Positions 50,056 to 57,887 of a DNA stretch of 64,000 nt are shown piece after piece. Position numbers and translations under genes: made by a program. The notes beneath the pieces are model-generated. The model had not been told where the DNA came from. It searched no databases and was given only the letters and a program-made list of their open reading frames with translations. Source of the DNA: Dyella monticola (GTDB taxonomy: Bacteria > Pseudomonadota > Gammaproteobacteria > Xanthomonadales > Rhodanobacteraceae); NCBI RefSeq assembly GCF_003363155.1, contig NZ_QRBE01000003.1, positions 62,001 through 126,000 on the forward strand. Direction: 5' to 3'. How positions within the stretch are numbered: position 1 is the stretch's first letter; the number at the start of each line of letters is the position of its first letter.

Positions 50056-50720
50056 ATTTCTTGCAGTGCAAAAGTGACCGGTACGCGTGCCCACGCTTTC
50101 ACCGCATGGCCGTCGATCACCGCGGCTTGAAATTGCCAGCTCGCCAGCACCTGTTCGCGTGCACTCTTGTCCAATAACGGATAGCCGCTGCCGTGTTCGA
50201 TCACAACATCGATCGGCTTGCCGTTTTCATCCACCAATACGCGTAACAGCACGGTGCCCTGCATGTGCATGCGCATCGCCTGGATCGGGAATTTGAGCGG
50301 CGAAGAACGATAGGTCAGCGATACCACGCCCGGTGCTACCGACGGCGGCGCGACGTTGGACGGCGGTGCGACGACTGGTTTGGCGTCGTGCGAAGGCTCG
50401 ATGATGGGTGACGTGGTATCTATCGGCGCTACCACGTGTTGCACCTGCGTAATCGGTATGTGCACGGGCGCGGGTGCAGGGACTGGCTTCGTAAAGGGTT
50501 TGACCACGATGTCTGGCGGCGGGTGCGGCAGCGGTGGCGGTTCGACGAAGTCGATCGTGGTGGGTCGTGCGGATGCGAAGACGTCTGCGATCTTCGGCGC
50601 CAGCGGACGCAGCGCGAAGACGAGCGCGGCAAGGTTGAGGGAGATGGCCGCGCTGAGCGCGGTAACACGCACCATGTCCGGGTGCGCACGACGAACGACA
50701 GCCAGGCTTGCGGACGACAT
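50052..50720 (-). CDS. TonB-family energy-transducer-like protein
   Basis: A 222-residue protein with one N-terminal membrane helix (VTALSAAISLNLAALVFAL), a Pro-rich periplasmic linker (PPPLPHPPPDIVVKP, KPVPAPAPVHIPI) and a C-terminal TonB domain (FPIQAMRMHMQGTVLLRVLV, DENGKPIDVVIEHGSGYPLL). The AGGAGG site before the ATG is ideal. It would couple the proton-motive force to an outer-membrane receptor, but no ExbBD or TonB-dependent receptor lies nearby, so it is an orphan or accessory TonB. Confidence 0.88.
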   Translation of the reverse strand: MSSASLAVVRRAHPDMVRVTALSAAISLNLAALVFALRPLAPKIADVFASARPTTIDFVEPPPLPHPPPDIVVKPFTKPVPAPAPVHIPITQVQHVVAPIDTTSPIIEPSHDAKPVVAPPSNVAPPSVAPGVVSLTYRSSPLKFPIQAMRMHMQGTVLLRVLVDENGKPIDVVIEHGSGYPLLDKSAREQVLASWQFQAAVIDGHAVKAWARVPVTFALQEM

Positions 50721-51057
50721 ACGACGACCTCCTGACGCGACGATGTAGGTTGTATGCAGCGGTTGCGCGACGTGTGGGGACACGTGGGGATCGCGGCCGA
50801 TGCGGCTTCAGCCTATGCCGGCTTTCCGGGTTTGTGCAATAGCCGTCCAAATTGTGTGAAAAAACAGCAACTTTTTCACCGTCGATGCACGCCGGCGCCA
50901 TGACAGTGCCTGGACCCCGGGCCACCGGGGTGCACACGGATGTGATGGGGATACCTATTCGGGGATCGTCCTGTTTCATGCTTCACCTCGAGCGGTGAAA
51001 AACCCTTCGTTTGCGAAGGAGCGCGTTCACTCACCTTCGAAGAGGGATACGCGAATC
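50721..51057. promoter_or_regulatory. Divergent intergenic region with a short palindrome
   Basis: 337 bases between the minus-strand TonB-like gene and the plus-strand peptidase-like gene, so promoters of both lie here. The only feature seen is a seven-base-pair stem-loop, ACCCCGG/CCGGGGT, at 50914-50931. GAGGG lies about 13 bases before the peptidase ATG. Confidence 0.4.
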
Positions 51058-52068
51058 ATGAAACCATCCATTCAATCGTTCAGATCGTGGAAGGGCGCAT
51101 GCGCGCTTGTCGTCATGGCCGTATTGGGCGTGTGCGGTGTGACGCAGGCTGCCGATAGCGCAACCACGTTTACACCCAAGGCAGTGGCTGACTTCAACAG
51201 CAACGTGCGTCCGCAAGGCGTGCCCACCGATTATCTGGTGACGCCGAACGGTTTTTTCTCGCCTTCCTGCGTGCAGCGGATCAATGAGGGCGAAACGCTG
51301 CATGCCGATGGCCGCATCGAAGCGGCGGATGGCAGCGTGCGCATGGCCGCTGCCTGCACGCAAGCACACTATCGTTTCGATGGCACGCGCGTGGAACCCA
51401 ACGGCAGTTTCTTCATGTCGCCGGTCCAGGCACGCGCCAAGCCCACCATCAATGGCTGGGTGGAAGACGCCAACTATGAAAGCTCGGTCAATATCGGCAA
51501 GATCGTCGCGACCTGGACGGTGCCCAGCACGCCGACCAACCAATCCGGGCAGACCGATTATTTCTTCCCTGGCTTGGAACAGAACGACTCCAACCCGGAA
51601 TCCATCCTGCAGCCGGTGTTGGGCTATGACGCGTTCAGCGGCACGGTGTGGACGCTGTCCAGTTGGAATTGCTGCGTCAGCGGCACCACGTATTACAGCG
51701 GCCCGATCAATGTAAACGTGGGCGACACCATTCTCGGCACCACGCAATGCAAAGCGGCCAACAGCTGCAGCACATGGACCATCACGTCCAAGGACGTGAC
51801 CAGCGGTAAAAGCACTACGCTCAGCACCGATCCTTACGGCAATCTGCTGTGGGTGTTCGGTGGCGTCATGGAAGTGTACGGGGTGAGCAGCTGCAACCAA
51901 TTGCCCGCCAGTTCGCCGTTGAAGTACTCGAGCATCGGCGTCTACAACACCAGTTTCAGCCAGATATCCAACCCGCCGTGGGGAGCGGATTACCCGGTCG
52001 GCGCTACCTCGCCGCAGTGCAGTTACAACGTATCGACGACCTCCAGTAGCGTCACCTTGACCTACTGA
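51058..52068 (+). CDS. Exported peptidase G1 (eqolisin)-like protein
   Basis: A 336-residue protein with a Sec signal (ending VTQAAD) and a pro-like segment of ~100 residues. The second half has a lectin-like beta-sandwich: NYESSVNIGKIVATWTVPST, YFFPGLEQ, ILQPVLGYDAFSGTVWTLSS, GGVMEVYGVSSC. Gln in ILQPVLG and Glu in VMEVYG sit where the catalytic Gln/Glu pair of glutamic peptidases is expected. Four or more Cys could make disulfides. If right, it is a secreted acid peptidase; a non-catalytic ConA-like protein is the alternative. A strong terminator follows. Confidence 0.62.
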   Translation: MKPSIQSFRSWKGACALVVMAVLGVCGVTQAADSATTFTPKAVADFNSNVRPQGVPTDYLVTPNGFFSPSCVQRINEGETLHADGRIEAADGSVRMAAACTQAHYRFDGTRVEPNGSFFMSPVQARAKPTINGWVEDANYESSVNIGKIVATWTVPSTPTNQSGQTDYFFPGLEQNDSNPESILQPVLGYDAFSGTVWTLSSWNCCVSGTTYYSGPINVNVGDTILGTTQCKAANSCSTWTITSKDVTSGKSTTLSTDPYGNLLWVFGGVMEVYGVSSCNQLPASSPLKYSSIGVYNTSFSQISNPPWGADYPVGATSPQCSYNVSTTSSSVTLTY

Positions 52069-52080
52069 TCGATACCGGCA

Positions 52081-52114
52081 GCCTCCCCGCTGGATTCCGG
52101 CGGGGAGGCTTTTT
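52081..52114 (+). terminator. Strong rho-independent terminator
   Basis: Ten-base-pair stem GCCTCCCCGC (52081-52090) and GCGGGGAGGC (52100-52109), then five T. Ends the peptidase-like gene. Confidence 0.9.
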
Positions 52115-52120
52115 GCGGGC

Positions 52121-52150
52121 AAAAAAAGAACCCCGCGGGGGTGCGGGGTT
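52121..52150 (-). terminator. Minus-strand rho-independent terminator without an obvious gene
   Basis: On the minus strand AACCCCGC/GCGGGGTT forms an eight-base-pair stem followed by C and seven T. No annotated minus-strand gene lies within 700 bases upstream of it. Either it is a second, bidirectional terminator for the peptidase gene or it ends an unannotated minus-strand transcript. Confidence 0.7.
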
Positions 52151-52300
52151 GCAGGATTAACGGACATCGGGGAGGCGATGTCCGTGGTGGTCATGTTCGT
52201 GAAAGCGGTCTTGACGAGGCGTGCAAGCCACGTGATGACGATCTTCACGAAATGAGAGTTGTGACCAATGCCACAATTTTGCTCCATCCATTGCGGAGGT
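52151..52300 (-). ncRNA. Possible minus-strand small RNA, weak
   Basis: Upstream of the minus-strand terminator is a second perfect ten-base-pair stem (ACGGACATCG/CGATGTCCGT, 52160-52169/52176-52185). Two stems with a terminal T-run resemble the end of a small RNA antisense to the leader of the next plus-strand gene. No promoter could be assigned and the 5' end is a guess. Confidence 0.25.
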
Positions 52301-52305
52301 CATCG

Positions 52306-52752
52306 ATGAAAACCACGGATGTCATCAAAGGAGCGGCGTTGTTGCTGTGCGTGGCCTGGCTAGGTATTCCTGCGCCGGCCCGAGCAGCGCAAGACATCAA
52401 CTGCAAACTGCATTTCCAGCTTTCGGGCTGGTCTGCGTTTTACAAGCGCGCCGAAGGCAGCGGCACGGTGACCTGTGACAACGGCCAAAGCATGCATGTG
52501 ACTATTCGTGCCGAAGGCGGTGGCTTGACCTTCGGCAAAACCGAGGTCGACAACGGTCACGGGGAATTTTCCGGTGTCTATGACATCCACCAGGTGCTTG
52601 GCCACTACGGCGGCGCTGAAGCCCATGCTGGCGCGCAGGAAAGCGCAGACAGCCAGGTGGTGACCAAGGGCAACGTCTCGCTGGCGCTCAGCGGCAAGGG
52701 GCGTGGATGGAATCTGGGTGTGGCGTTCGGGGCGTTCATCATCGAGCCGTGA
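52306..52752 (+). CDS. Small exported protein of unknown function
   Basis: A 148-residue protein with a Sec signal (MKTTDVIKGAALLLCVAWLG, cleavage after PARA). The mature part has two Cys (DINCKLHF, VTCDNGQ) and Gly-rich beta-like segments such as AEGSGTVTCDNGQSMHV and GRGWNLGVAFGAFIIEP. GGAGG lies before the ATG; the longer frame at 52141 crosses the stem-loop region. I recognise no family. Probably periplasmic. Confidence 0.75.
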   Translation: MKTTDVIKGAALLLCVAWLGIPAPARAAQDINCKLHFQLSGWSAFYKRAEGSGTVTCDNGQSMHVTIRAEGGGLTFGKTEVDNGHGEFSGVYDIHQVLGHYGGAEAHAGAQESADSQVVTKGNVSLALSGKGRGWNLGVAFGAFIIEP

Positions 52753-52810
52753 GCGCGTTTAACGATTGGGATGAAGCCGATCTCGTCGTGAACGTCAACT
52801 GTGCTGCAAG

Positions 52811-52853
52811 CCCGGTCAACCCCACCCCAACCCTCCCCTGCACGCAGGGGAGG
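52811..52853. repeat. Partial copy of the REP/MITE-like repeat
   Basis: CCACCCCAACCCTCCCCTGC followed by ACGCAGGGGAGGG, equal to the right half of the composite repeat at 37884 and 44594. It lies between two convergent genes. Confidence 0.75.
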
Positions 52854-52880
52854 GAGATGTTTGTGGCAACGTGGCTTTTT

Positions 52881-54650
52881 TTACTTCTTCTGCGACGGAA
52901 TGAACTGCGTTCGCACCGCTTCGGCGAGCTGATCCGGCGGCAGCAGGCCCTGGGCGATGATGAAATCGTTGAACGCTTGCCGGTTGAAGTTCTTGCCCAG
53001 CGCGAGTTCCGTTTGCAGGCGTAGCTGTTCGATACGCATATAGCCGTAGAAATACGCGGTGGCCTGGCCGGGGCTGTTGAAGGTGTAGCGGTCCAGCTCC
53101 TCGCGTGTCATCGCTTCGGAGAGGCCGACGTCGTAACGCAGCACATCATGCGCGCGTTCCTTGGTGATCAGGCCAAGGTTCAACATCGGGTCGAGGAACG
53201 CACGCGCCGCGCGCAGCATGCGTAGCTGCAGCGTGACGAACTGGCCGGCGGGCGGTTCGTACGGCAGCATTTCCGCCTCGGCATACAGCGCCCAGCCTTC
53301 CACATTGACGCTGTTGAACGCGAATAGACTGCGCGCCAGCGATACACCGCGCTCGACCATGGCCGAATACTGCAACTCATGACCCGGGCGCCCTTCGTGC
53401 GCGGTCAGGGTCCACGCGGCCGCTTTGAAGGTGAAGTCGTCGTAGGAGGCTGACGCATCGCCGTGGTTGGCGGGGTTGCCCATGGTGAGTACGAACGTGC
53501 CATGTTCGCCGTGATTGTTGATGAGTGGCGGTGGATCCATGTGCGGTGCCGGCTCGGCAGCGGTCTCCGCTTCCGACGCCACGCGCATCTGCATCGCACG
53601 CTGCGGCAGCGTGACGATATGTTCGCGGCGGATGATGTCTTCGATTTTGCCGATCACCTGGTGATACCAGGGCTCGACGTCATTTTTGCCGAGTTGTTGC
53701 TGCTTGAGTGCCTTGAGCACATCGCGGTAATCGGTGGCCTTGATGCCTTCGTCCTTGGCCACGACGGGCGCCAGCGTCTGCATGGCCGAACGCACTTCGA
53801 CAAATTCGAGTTGCGCCTGCTTGATGAGATCTTCCGGCGAGATATCGAGGCCGACCTGCTTGAGGTTGTAGGTATACAACGGTTCGGGCAGGCGGAAATC
53901 GTTGCGCTGACGCGGCACGATGGTGGTGCGTACCCATGTGTCGTACGCTTTGAGCTGCGCATCCAGTGCATCGAGTGCGGCCTTGCTCTGCGCATTATCG
54001 AGTTTGTACTTGGCGAACAGCTGGCGGACGCCTTGCGCGTAACGCGCGCTATTGGAAAGCTGCTGATCCACATTGCCCTTGTAGGGCCCAAGCAGGTGCG
54101 GGTCGGAGAGGCGTTCGCTGGTTTGTGCCTCGGCCAGTGTGATGATCGGCGTACATCCCGGCGCCTTGCCCACATAGCATTCCAGGCGGTTGAGCGCATG
54201 CGGTTTGCGCCTGGCGTCCACTTCATCGTTCAACAGCGCGAATTCGCCGTTGAAAATAAGCTGGCCTACGTCCTGATACGGCAGCATGTATTTGTGGTTG
54301 AGGTCGATGCCTTCGATGTCCAGGTCTGTCGCATGGATCATGATCTGCAGATCCTGGCGAACGTTGGGGTCTTTCTCGGTCGCCAGCGCGCTTTGGAGTT
54401 TGCCTTTGACGGCGACCAATGCCGCGCGCTGCCGGGCATCCACATTGGGTTTGAGATCGCTGACCTGGTCGTCGTACGCAGCGAGACCGATTTGCGAAGC
54501 ATTTTCCGGATTGAACTGCCCCAGGACATCCAGCAGCGGTTTCGCGTCGGCGTTGCTGCGTTGAACCCAGGCGAGCGCGCTGCCCTGGGCATACGCCGAT
54601 CCGGTGGCAACCAGGGCAATCGCCGCGGTCAGGGCGAGGCGTTTCATCAT
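52881..54650 (-). CDS. Exported DUF885-family protein (putative metallopeptidase)
   Basis: A 589-residue protein with a Sec signal (MMKRLALTAAIALVATGSAY, cleaved near AQG). DUF885 proteins are mostly helical and carry an HExxxxH-like motif; here LTAHEGRPGHELQYS, followed by a Glu in NVEGWALYAEAEMLPY. That spacing (HEGxPGH ... E) fits a zinc peptidase site related to the M32-like/gluzincin group, although activity is shown for few members. Located in the periplasm. Another exported-protein gene is convergent. Confidence 0.85.
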   Translation of the reverse strand: MMKRLALTAAIALVATGSAYAQGSALAWVQRSNADAKPLLDVLGQFNPENASQIGLAAYDDQVSDLKPNVDARQRAALVAVKGKLQSALATEKDPNVRQDLQIMIHATDLDIEGIDLNHKYMLPYQDVGQLIFNGEFALLNDEVDARRKPHALNRLECYVGKAPGCTPIITLAEAQTSERLSDPHLLGPYKGNVDQQLSNSARYAQGVRQLFAKYKLDNAQSKAALDALDAQLKAYDTWVRTTIVPRQRNDFRLPEPLYTYNLKQVGLDISPEDLIKQAQLEFVEVRSAMQTLAPVVAKDEGIKATDYRDVLKALKQQQLGKNDVEPWYHQVIGKIEDIIRREHIVTLPQRAMQMRVASEAETAAEPAPHMDPPPLINNHGEHGTFVLTMGNPANHGDASASYDDFTFKAAAWTLTAHEGRPGHELQYSAMVERGVSLARSLFAFNSVNVEGWALYAEAEMLPYEPPAGQFVTLQLRMLRAARAFLDPMLNLGLITKERAHDVLRYDVGLSEAMTREELDRYTFNSPGQATAYFYGYMRIEQLRLQTELALGKNFNRQAFNDFIIAQGLLPPDQLAEAVRTQFIPSQKK

Positions 54651-54728
54651 GACAGAGTCCCTAGAGTGAAGTGCGAGGAGCTTATTCGCAGTGGCGCGTC
54701 TTGCGCCATGTACCGGAAGCTGGGTCAT

Positions 54729-55223
54729 TCAAACATGGAACAACCACACGCCAGCGGCCAGCGCCACCATCATGACCGACAGCACTACTTTCACCAGCGC
54801 GCCGAACAGCAGGCCCAGCCAGGTGCTGATGCCTACGTGCGCCGAGCGCAGCACGCTCTTGCTGGAAATAAGCTCGCCCGCGACCGCACCGAAGAAGGGC
54901 CCGAGAATCAGCCCCGGCAAGCCGAAGAACATGCCTATGACGGTGCCGAGGGTGGCGCCCCACATGGCCGTTGAGCTCGCCCCCACGCGTTTGGCGCCCA
55001 GCGAGGCGGCGATGAAGTCCACCGCTACGCCGAACGCGGCCATGACGCCCAGGACGATCACCCAGGTCGTGCTCAGGTGGTGGTAGTCATCCAGCGCCGC
55101 AGCCAGCCACAGGCCGCCGAAAATCATCGGAATGCCGGGCAGGGCAGGTATGAATGCGCCGATCAGGCCGCCCACGATCAAGGCGAGCGCAAGCGCGTAA
55201 AGGGCGATGTCCATCAGCAGCAT
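54729..55223 (-). CDS. DUF456-family membrane protein
   Basis: A 164-residue inner-membrane protein. Helices: IALYALALALIVGGLIGAFI, then PALPGIPMIFGGLWLAAALD, WVIVLGVMAAFGVAVDFI, and a glycine-rich re-entrant part (GTVIGMFFGLPGLILGPFFG). The LPGIPMIF and GLPGLILGPFxG motifs define DUF456. Function unknown. Its direction matches the DUF885 gene, with about 80 bases between them. Confidence 0.9.
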   Translation of the reverse strand: MLLMDIALYALALALIVGGLIGAFIPALPGIPMIFGGLWLAAALDDYHHLSTTWVIVLGVMAAFGVAVDFIAASLGAKRVGASSTAMWGATLGTVIGMFFGLPGLILGPFFGAVAGELISSKSVLRSAHVGISTWLGLLFGALVKVVLSVMMVALAAGVWLFHV

Positions 55224-55299
55224 GCGGTGTCCTTAGGTGGTGCGATCGGCCACAATAGTCTGTCGCCACGTCGCGGCGAGCAAGCCGCAGGCTAAACCC

Positions 55300-55950
55300 G
55301 TGTCAGACAAGCGCACCGTGCTCAAGGCCGATGAATTGGGCCGCATCGAAATCGTAGAGCGTGAGGGCGTGCGTTGCATCCGTCGCGACATCCGCGCTGC
55401 GCGCTGGTGGGCACGCCTGTTTGCCTATCGCGCCGCCAAGCGCGAAGCACGCGCGCTGGCCACGTTGCAGGGTATCGATGGCGTGCCCGCATTGCTGGAG
55501 TGGAACGGTCATGAGCTGCTGCGCAGCTACATCGACGGCCGCCCGATGCAACAGGCGCAACCGCGCGAACCGGCTTATTACCGCGATGCCTTGCGCCTGC
55601 TTGCGCACCTGCATCGGCGCGGCATCGTGCACAACGACTTGGCCAAAGAGCCCAATTGGCTGGTGCGAGCGGATGGTCGTCCGGCGCTGGTCGATTTCCA
55701 GATCGCCTGGACGCGCGGGAAACGCGGGCGCCTGTTCCGCTTGCTGGCGCGCGAAGACCTGCGTCATCTGCTCAAGCACAAACGCACGTATTGCGCTGCT
55801 GCGCTCACGGCGCGGCAGTGGACGATGTTGAATACGCCTGCGGCGCATTCACGCCTGTGGCGAGCGACGGGTAAACGGCTCTACAAGCTGATTGCGCGCA
55901 AGGTGTTTGGGTATTGGGATAACGAGGGGAAAGGGCGCGTGCGCGATTGA
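55300..55950 (+). CDS. Small protein-kinase-like (RIO/lipopolysaccharide-kinase-type) protein
   Basis: A 216-residue protein if the GTG start is right (SDKRTVLKADELGR follows); an upstream ATG at 55237 would overlap the promoter region of the divergent DUF456 gene. Kinase motifs: a Lys/Arg-rich N-lobe, catalytic loop GIVHNDLAKEPNWLV (HxD with the downstream Asn) and ALVDFQIAWTR in the DFG position as DFQ. Similar short kinases in the order are annotated as lipopolysaccharide or serine/threonine kinases. The substrate is unknown; the DFQ variant is worth noting. Confidence 0.75.
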   Translation: MSDKRTVLKADELGRIEIVEREGVRCIRRDIRAARWWARLFAYRAAKREARALATLQGIDGVPALLEWNGHELLRSYIDGRPMQQAQPREPAYYRDALRLLAHLHRRGIVHNDLAKEPNWLVRADGRPALVDFQIAWTRGKRGRLFRLLAREDLRHLLKHKRTYCAAALTARQWTMLNTPAAHSRLWRATGKRLYKLIARKVFGYWDNEGKGRVRD

Positions 55951-55995
55951 GCGGTTACCGGTCTATTCGCTGGAGCTTCGCACTACGTTGCAGTC

Positions 55996-56017
55996 ATTCC
56001 GGCCTGCGCCGGAATGA
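55996..56017. repeat. REP-like palindrome (type 2)
   Basis: TCATTCCGGCCTGCGCCGGAATGA, a near-perfect palindrome between two convergent genes, of the same kind as at 42536 and 45850. Confidence 0.7.
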
Positions 56018-56040
56018 AGAGCAAAAAATGGCGCAGCGAA

Positions 56041-56817
56041 TTACTTCTCGACAAACGCCCGCTCGATCACATAATCACCCGGTTCGCGCGTACGCGGTGA
56101 TGCCTCAAACCCGCGCGCATCCAGCAACGCGCAAAGATCATCCAGCATCACCGGACTGCCGCATAGCATCACGCGATCCGTCTGCGGGTTGAGCATGGGC
56201 AAGCCGATGGCTGCGGCCATCGCGCCATCCACGATGTTGTCCGTGATGCGTCCGCGATTGCGGAACGCCTCGCGCGTGACGGTGGGGTAATAGATCAGCT
56301 TCTCGCGCACCAGCGCACCGAGATACTCATGATTCGGCAGCTCGTTCTCAAGATAATTGGCATACGCAAGGTCGTTGATGTTGCGCACGCCGTGCGCCAG
56401 CACGATCTTGTCAAAGCGCTCGTAGGTATCCGGGTCGCGGATGATGCTCATGAAAGGCGCAAGTCCGGTACCGGTGCCAAGCAGGTACAGGTGTTTGCCG
56501 GGTTTGAGATCGGTCAGCACCAGTGTGCCGGTGGGTTTGCGGCTCACGGTGATGCGGTCGCCCGGCTTAAGGTGCTGCAAACGCGAGGTGAGCGGGCCGT
56601 TTTCCACCTTGATGGAGAAGAACTCCAGGTGTTCCTCCCAACTGGCGCTGGCGATCGAATACGCGCGCATCAGCGGGCGGCCTTCCACTTCCAGGCCGAT
56701 CATCACGAACTGCCCGCTGTCGAAGCGGAAGCTCGGATCGCGCGTGGTACGAAAGCTGAAAAGGCTGTTGTTCCAGTGATGAACGTCAATGACTTGCTCG
56801 GTCGCCAAAGCCACCAT
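56041..56817 (-). CDS. fpr: Ferredoxin-NADP reductase
   Basis: A 258-residue FAD enzyme. FAD-binding RAYSIASASWEEHLEFFSIK, and glycine-rich LLGTGTGLAPFMSIIRDPDT and VMLCGSPVMLDD for NADP. The C-terminus EPGDYVIERAFVEK is the standard end of the bacterial Fpr subgroup, in which the last residues shield the flavin. It moves electrons between NADPH and ferredoxin or flavodoxin, for example in oxidative stress and Fe-S maintenance. The start MVALATEQV is the usual N-terminus. Confidence 0.94.
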   Translation of the reverse strand: MVALATEQVIDVHHWNNSLFSFRTTRDPSFRFDSGQFVMIGLEVEGRPLMRAYSIASASWEEHLEFFSIKVENGPLTSRLQHLKPGDRITVSRKPTGTLVLTDLKPGKHLYLLGTGTGLAPFMSIIRDPDTYERFDKIVLAHGVRNINDLAYANYLENELPNHEYLGALVREKLIYYPTVTREAFRNRGRITDNIVDGAMAAAIGLPMLNPQTDRVMLCGSPVMLDDLCALLDARGFEASPRTREPGDYVIERAFVEK

Positions 56818-57170
56818 GGTGTTGTCTTCTCGGATTGTTGAACGGGGATGACGCTGCTTGGACAGCGTGTTCACTCGCGGGGAGGGCAGGGCCATTGCCT
56901 TGCGAGTACCGTGTATGCCACGGGTCAGGGTGCATAGATTACGGCATTTGACCCATGCCCGCGTTAAAGAACCCCTCCTGGGTGGGGGCAGGCCTTACGG
57001 GGGCAACGGGAGTGCGTGGCACGGGGTTCTGGCTCTGCGGCATCACGGATGTCGATTTGCCTGCCTCCCATTCGTCATTGGCAAGCACGGTTCGTCGTCG
57101 GGCCCGATACATCTTCACGCCCGGCAGCGAACGCTCAGCCATCCGCGCCGCAACGAGGGAGCCCGAGAAG

Positions 57171-57881
57171 ATGAAAAACGCCCAGTCTTTCAGCCACCTG
57201 TTTGTGCCATGCATGCTTGCGGTGCTGGTGAGTGGCCAGGCCGCTGCCGCCCAGCCGGCGCAGCAAAGCTATCCGGCCATGGCACCGCTTTCCCAATACC
57301 TGATGGCCGACCGCGCCGCCGAAATAAAGCTGGCGCGTAGCGCCGCCCCGGCGGCCATTTCCGATCACGCCACCGTGCTGGTGCTCGAGGCGCATGGCTA
57401 TGTAACGGCGGTAAAAGGCACGAACGGCTATGTGTGCATGGTCGACCGGTCATGGTCGTCTCAATTGGACGCGCCCACGTTCTGGGATCCGAAACTGCGC
57501 GGGCCGACGTGTTTCAACCCACCGGCCGCCCGATCGGTGCTGCCCATCACGTTCAAACGAACGACGCTGGCGCTGGGCGGCCAATCCAGGGAGGAAATAA
57601 AGAAGGAAATGGCCGCTGCGTTCAACGCCGGGCAGTTGCCTGCGCTGGAACCCGGGGCGATGTCCTACATGATGTCCAAACAAGGTTTTCTCGATGATCA
57701 GGCCGGCCATTGGATGCCGCATCTGATGTTTTACACGGCCGGCAATGTGAACTGGGGTGCTGACCTGGCTGGATCGCCCGTGATGTTGAACACGCAGTTT
57801 CGCGACGGGCCGTACCCGATCAACGTATTGATGATCACCGTCGGCAAATGGTCCGATGGCACGGCAGCTCCCGCGATGTAA
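57171..57881 (+). CDS. Exported protein of unknown function
   Basis: A 236-residue protein with a Sec signal (MKNAQSFSHLFVPCMLAVLV, cleaved near AAA-QP). ATVLVLEAHGYVTAVKGTNG and CMVDRSWSSQ suggest a beta-rich periplasmic fold. Two Cys (VCMVDR, TCFNPP) may pair. The ATG has a plausible GAGAAG upstream; longer frames run through the promoter region. I do not recognise a family. Convergent with the TPR-sulfotransferase gene, only six bases apart. Confidence 0.75.
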   Translation: MKNAQSFSHLFVPCMLAVLVSGQAAAAQPAQQSYPAMAPLSQYLMADRAAEIKLARSAAPAAISDHATVLVLEAHGYVTAVKGTNGYVCMVDRSWSSQLDAPTFWDPKLRGPTCFNPPAARSVLPITFKRTTLALGGQSREEIKKEMAAAFNAGQLPALEPGAMSYMMSKQGFLDDQAGHWMPHLMFYTAGNVNWGADLAGSPVMLNTQFRDGPYPINVLMITVGKWSDGTAAPAM

Positions 57882-57887
57882 GCAACA

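Noticed and set aside
52193-52255. Short plus-strand frame of 20 codons before the exported-protein gene
   Set aside because: Its nearest ribosome-binding site is too far away and there is no other support.
51031-52287. Long minus-strand frame reaching through the stem-loops at 52121-52185
   Set aside because: It runs through a strong terminator and opposite the peptidase gene; composition is that of a shadow.
53463-54974. Plus-strand frame of 503 codons
   Set aside because: Opposite the DUF885 and DUF456 genes, both supported by signatures; no recognisable domain in the frame.
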